Made by a program: the position numbers and the translations under genes. From Brevundimonas sp. (GTDB lineage: Bacteria > Pseudomonadota > Alphaproteobacteria > Caulobacterales > Caulobacteraceae), in assembly GCA_015234495.1 (NCBI GenBank), contig JADGMZ010000006.1:1-8733 (forward strand): a stretch of 8,733 bases of DNA. Direction: 5' to 3'. Below, one piece after another: positions 5,369 through 8,733 of this stretch. A model generated the notes under the pieces. That model ran no database searches, was not told the origin of the DNA, and saw only the letters and a list, made by a program, of their open reading frames with translations. Numbering within the stretch: position 1 is the stretch's first letter; every line of letters begins with the position of its first letter.

Positions 5369-6061
5369 TTAGGTTTGACTTGGCCGCTGCGCCTTGGGCG
5401 GCAGTTCGAACCAGCTGGCGAAGCGCAGGAAGGCCGCCGGATCGCCCTCGATGCGCAGCAGCTCGCGCGCCAGGGCCGCCGTCTCCGACGGGTCGCAGTA
5501 GATCACGGCCGCGATCGCCTCGGCCGGCGCCTCGACCACCGCCGAGGCCCCCTCCGGCGCCATCCGCTCGACGGTCAGCACGCGGTCGGCGACGCAGACC
5601 CGAAAGACCGTCTCGCCGAAGCGGAAGCCGACCGCCATCAGGGCGTCGCCGGCCCTCGCCGGATCGAACATGGCGCGCAGCGACAGCATCATCGACACGG
5701 GGCTGAGCGGCAGGGTCGGGTCGTGGTCCGGCGAGCGCGCCGCCCATCGGCCCAGGCTAAGGATAACCGGCTCGGCTTCGTAACCCCAGGGCGTCAGCTC
5801 ATAGACCTGCACCGAAGCCGGCGGCGGCAGCTTGCGGCGCACCAGTACGCCGGCGGCCTCCAGCCCCTCCAGCCTCTGGGTCAGCACATTGGCGCTCAGG
5901 CCGGGCAGGCTGGCGCGAAGCTCCCCGAACCGGCGCGCGCCCAGCATCAACTCGCGTACCACCAGCAGGGCCCAGCGCTCGCCGAGAATCTCGAGCCCAA
6001 GCGCCGTGCCGCAGGCGTCGTCGTAGCGACGGCCGTGGATGGTTACTTTTTCTAACTTCAT
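5369..6061 (-). CDS. HxlR-family winged-helix regulator with C-terminal SCP2-like domain
   Basis: This 230-residue regulator carries an N-terminal HxlR winged helix-turn-helix at about 13-95. C17 is in the usual N-terminal position (DDACGTALGLEILGERWALLVVREL), followed by the recognition helix region SANVLTQRLEGLEAAG and the wing LVRR...YELTPWG. Many HxlR proteins are only ~110 residues; here a second domain (about 122-220) resembles the SCP2 sterol-carrier fold found in a longer HxlR subgroup, suggesting a hydrophobic ligand. ATG 6061 is chosen because the upstream open frame runs antisense through the VOC gene. The first codons are AT-rich. The gene is divergent from the VOC/DUF1428 pair with 60 bp between starts, the usual layout of a local regulator and its targets, and it overlaps the phased dyads at 6042-6077. 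C17 as a redox or electrophile sensor is an inference from characterised HxlR members. Confidence 0.88.
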   Translation of the reverse strand: MKLEKVTIHGRRYDDACGTALGLEILGERWALLVVRELMLGARRFGELRASLPGLSANVLTQRLEGLEAAGVLVRRKLPPPASVQVYELTPWGYEAEPVILSLGRWAARSPDHDPTLPLSPVSMMLSLRAMFDPARAGDALMAVGFRFGETVFRVCVADRVLTVERMAPEGASAVVEAPAEAIAAVIYCDPSETAALARELLRIEGDPAAFLRFASWFELPPKAQRPSQT

Positions 6062-6077
6062 AGTTGACTCTACTAAC
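6042..6077. promoter_or_regulatory. Two phased GTT-N9-AAC dyads, candidate HxlR operator
   Basis: GTT-N9-AAC occurs at 6042-6056 and again at 6063-6077. The starts are exactly 21 bp apart, two helical turns. The first site lies in codons 2-7 of the HxlR gene and the second is just upstream of its ATG. In this GC-rich DNA the AT-rich block stands out. The placement suits autorepression and control of the divergent VOC/DUF1428 genes. HxlR proteins are known to bind short inverted repeats in such divergent regions; that this is the bound site is inferred. Confidence 0.5.
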
Positions 6078-6121
6078 ACACGGGCGCAGCGTCTCCAACG
6101 CCCAGCGACGGAGCCTCCGCC

Positions 6122-6613
6122 ATGAGCGACAAGATCATCCCCTGCATCTGGTACGACGCCGGCCAGGCCCGCGCGGCCGCCGAGTTCTACGTTTCGCTGG
6201 GCCTGCCCGACAGCCGCGTCGACGAGGTCCAGGCCAGTCCCGCAGACAATCCCTCCAGCCCCGAGGGCGCCGAGCTGGTGGTCCAGTTCACCCTCGCTGG
6301 CCGTCCCTACCTCGCCCTGAACGGCGGCCCCCAATTCCCCCAGACCGAAGCCGTCTCCTTCATGATCCTGACCGACGACCAGGCCGAGACCGACCGTCTT
6401 TGGGACGCCATCGTCTCGAACGGCGGCCAGGACAGCATGTGCGGCTGGTGCAAGGACCGGTGGGGCGTCAGCTGGCAGATCACGCCGCGCCGCCTGATGG
6501 CCTTCCACGACGACCCGGACCCCGCCCGCGCCCGCGCTGCCTTCGGCGCCATGATGAACATGCGGAAGATCGACATCGCCGCCCTGGAAGCAGCCGCCGA
6601 CGCCGCTTCCTGA
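6122..6613 (+). CDS. VOC superfamily protein (PhnB/glyoxalase-like)
   Basis: This 163-residue protein belongs to the vicinal-oxygen-chelate fold, PhnB-like subgroup, often mislabelled as 3-demethylubiquinone methyltransferase. Seen directly are IIPCIWYDAGQARAAAEFY at the N-terminus, LAGRPYLALNGGPQF and TEAVSFMILTDDQAETDRLW in the middle, and the subgroup signature CGWCKDRWGVSWQITP. Residues 120-163 give the usual C-terminal helices (MMNMRKIDIAALEAA). No clear His/Glu metal set is apparent, as in most members, and the substrate is unknown. The ATG has GGAG about nine bases upstream. It is first of a two-gene plus-strand unit with the DUF1428 gene (80-bp gap) and is divergent from the HxlR regulator, which probably controls it. 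Confidence 0.9.
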   Translation: MSDKIIPCIWYDAGQARAAAEFYVSLGLPDSRVDEVQASPADNPSSPEGAELVVQFTLAGRPYLALNGGPQFPQTEAVSFMILTDDQAETDRLWDAIVSNGGQDSMCGWCKDRWGVSWQITPRRLMAFHDDPDPARARAAFGAMMNMRKIDIAALEAAADAAS

Positions 6614-6693
6614 CTTCGCCTCGCCTGCCCCCAGCCCCGGCCGGCCGCGCCCCAGCGGGTCGGAACGGGTTCCACTCAAGAAGGAGACTGACC

Positions 6694-7044
6694 ATGTCCT
6701 ACATCACCGGCTTCCTCCTCCCCGTCCCTGCGGACAAGAAGGAGGCGTACATAGACTCCGCCCGCAAATCCTGGCCGCTGTTCCAGAAGTACGGCGCCAT
6801 CGAACACGTCGAGGCCTGGGGCGAGGATGTCCCGCCCGGCAAGGTCACCGGCTTCGACCTGGCGGTGAAGAAGGAGCCCGAAGAGGAGGTCGTCTTCTCC
6901 TGGCTGCGCTGGCCCGACCGCGCCACGGCCGACAAATGCTTCGCCGAGATGATGAACGACCCGGACTTCGACGGCATGGAGATGCCATTCGACGGCAAGC
7001 GCATGATGTGGGGCGGCTTCGCCCCGATCTTCGAGGGCAAATAG
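6694..7044 (+). CDS. DUF1428 family protein (YbaA-like)
   Basis: This 116-residue protein matches DUF1428 along its whole length: [21 protein letters not shown] at the start, then [37 protein letters not shown], and the C-terminal [20 protein letters not shown]. The fold is a dimeric alpha/beta barrel (ferredoxin-like), and no reaction is established, so none is given. AAGGAG seven bases before the ATG (6681-6686) is the best ribosome binding site in the window and fixes the start. It follows the VOC gene by 80 bp on the same strand, so the two are probably co-transcribed and share control by the HxlR protein. It is convergent with rpoD across the shared terminator. Confidence 0.93.
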   Translation: MSYITGFLLPVPADKKEAYIDSARKSWPLFQKYGAIEHVEAWGEDVPPGKVTGFDLAVKKEPEEEVVFSWLRWPDRATADKCFAEMMNDPDFDGMEMPFDGKRMMWGGFAPIFEGK

Positions 7045-7055
7045 GCCCCGGATGG

Positions 7056-7085
7056 AAAAAGGGCGGCTCCGTCGGAGCCGCCCTT
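7056..7085 (-). terminator. Intrinsic terminator of rpoD, possibly bidirectional
   Basis: Perfect 12-bp arms (7059-7070 and 7074-7085, AAGGGCGGCTCC with its complement) enclose a three-base loop. Read on the minus strand the stem runs into five T residues (7060-7056), a textbook Rho-independent terminator seven bases after the rpoD stop. On the plus strand only TT follows, so termination of the DUF1428 transcript would be weaker but possible. Confidence 0.92.
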
Positions 7086-7092
7086 GTCCATG

Positions 7093-8733
<1,641 letters not shown>

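Noticed and set aside
5369..6679. A 436-residue reading of the HxlR frame extending over the VOC gene
   Set aside because: The extension is Gly/Ala-rich antisense of a well-supported VOC gene. The ATG at 6061 gives the normal regulator N-terminus.

Overview
The window is GC-rich (by eye about two thirds G+C) and looks chromosomal. The protein families, the primary sigma factor with its acidic insert, and the REP-like intergenic palindromes all suggest an alphaproteobacterium of the Caulobacterales, most like Brevundimonas or Caulobacter. That assignment rests on recognition, not on a search. No phage, transposase, CRISPR, rRNA or tRNA gene was seen.

Layout from left to right. The left edge holds the N-terminal third of a glutathione-dependent formaldehyde dehydrogenase on the minus strand; its outermost 17 bases look like a fold-back junction rather than gene sequence. 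A divergent spacer with an interspersed repeat leads to a plus-strand DUF6498 membrane protein. This gene meets a minus-strand TrmJ-type tRNA methyltransferase tail to tail, and the two share one CTAG as stop codon. A 136-bp inverted-repeat element of REPIN type lies directly against the TTG start of trmJ and separates it from an upstream, exported S1/P1-nuclease-like zinc enzyme on the same strand. A 462-bp spacer with operator-like dyads precedes a plus-strand exported 3D-domain (double-psi barrel) protein. Next come two minus-strand genes, a 55-residue single-span membrane protein and a DUF962/Mpo1-like membrane protein. A spacer with two hairpins follows.

The right part is a compact unit. 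An HxlR-type regulator with a C-terminal SCP2-like domain (minus) is divergent from a VOC/PhnB-like protein and a DUF1428 (YbaA-like) protein (plus). Two GTT-N9-AAC dyads exactly 21 bp apart sit at the regulator start and are good candidates for its operator. The window ends with rpoD (minus, 5' end missing), which converges on the DUF1428 gene across a strong intrinsic terminator.

Most of this is ordinary housekeeping and accessory content. The features most worth a second look are the fold-back at the left edge, the REPIN fused to the trmJ start, the phased dyads at the HxlR gene, and the paired dyads in the 462-bp spacer. I saw no convincing multi-gene novel system.
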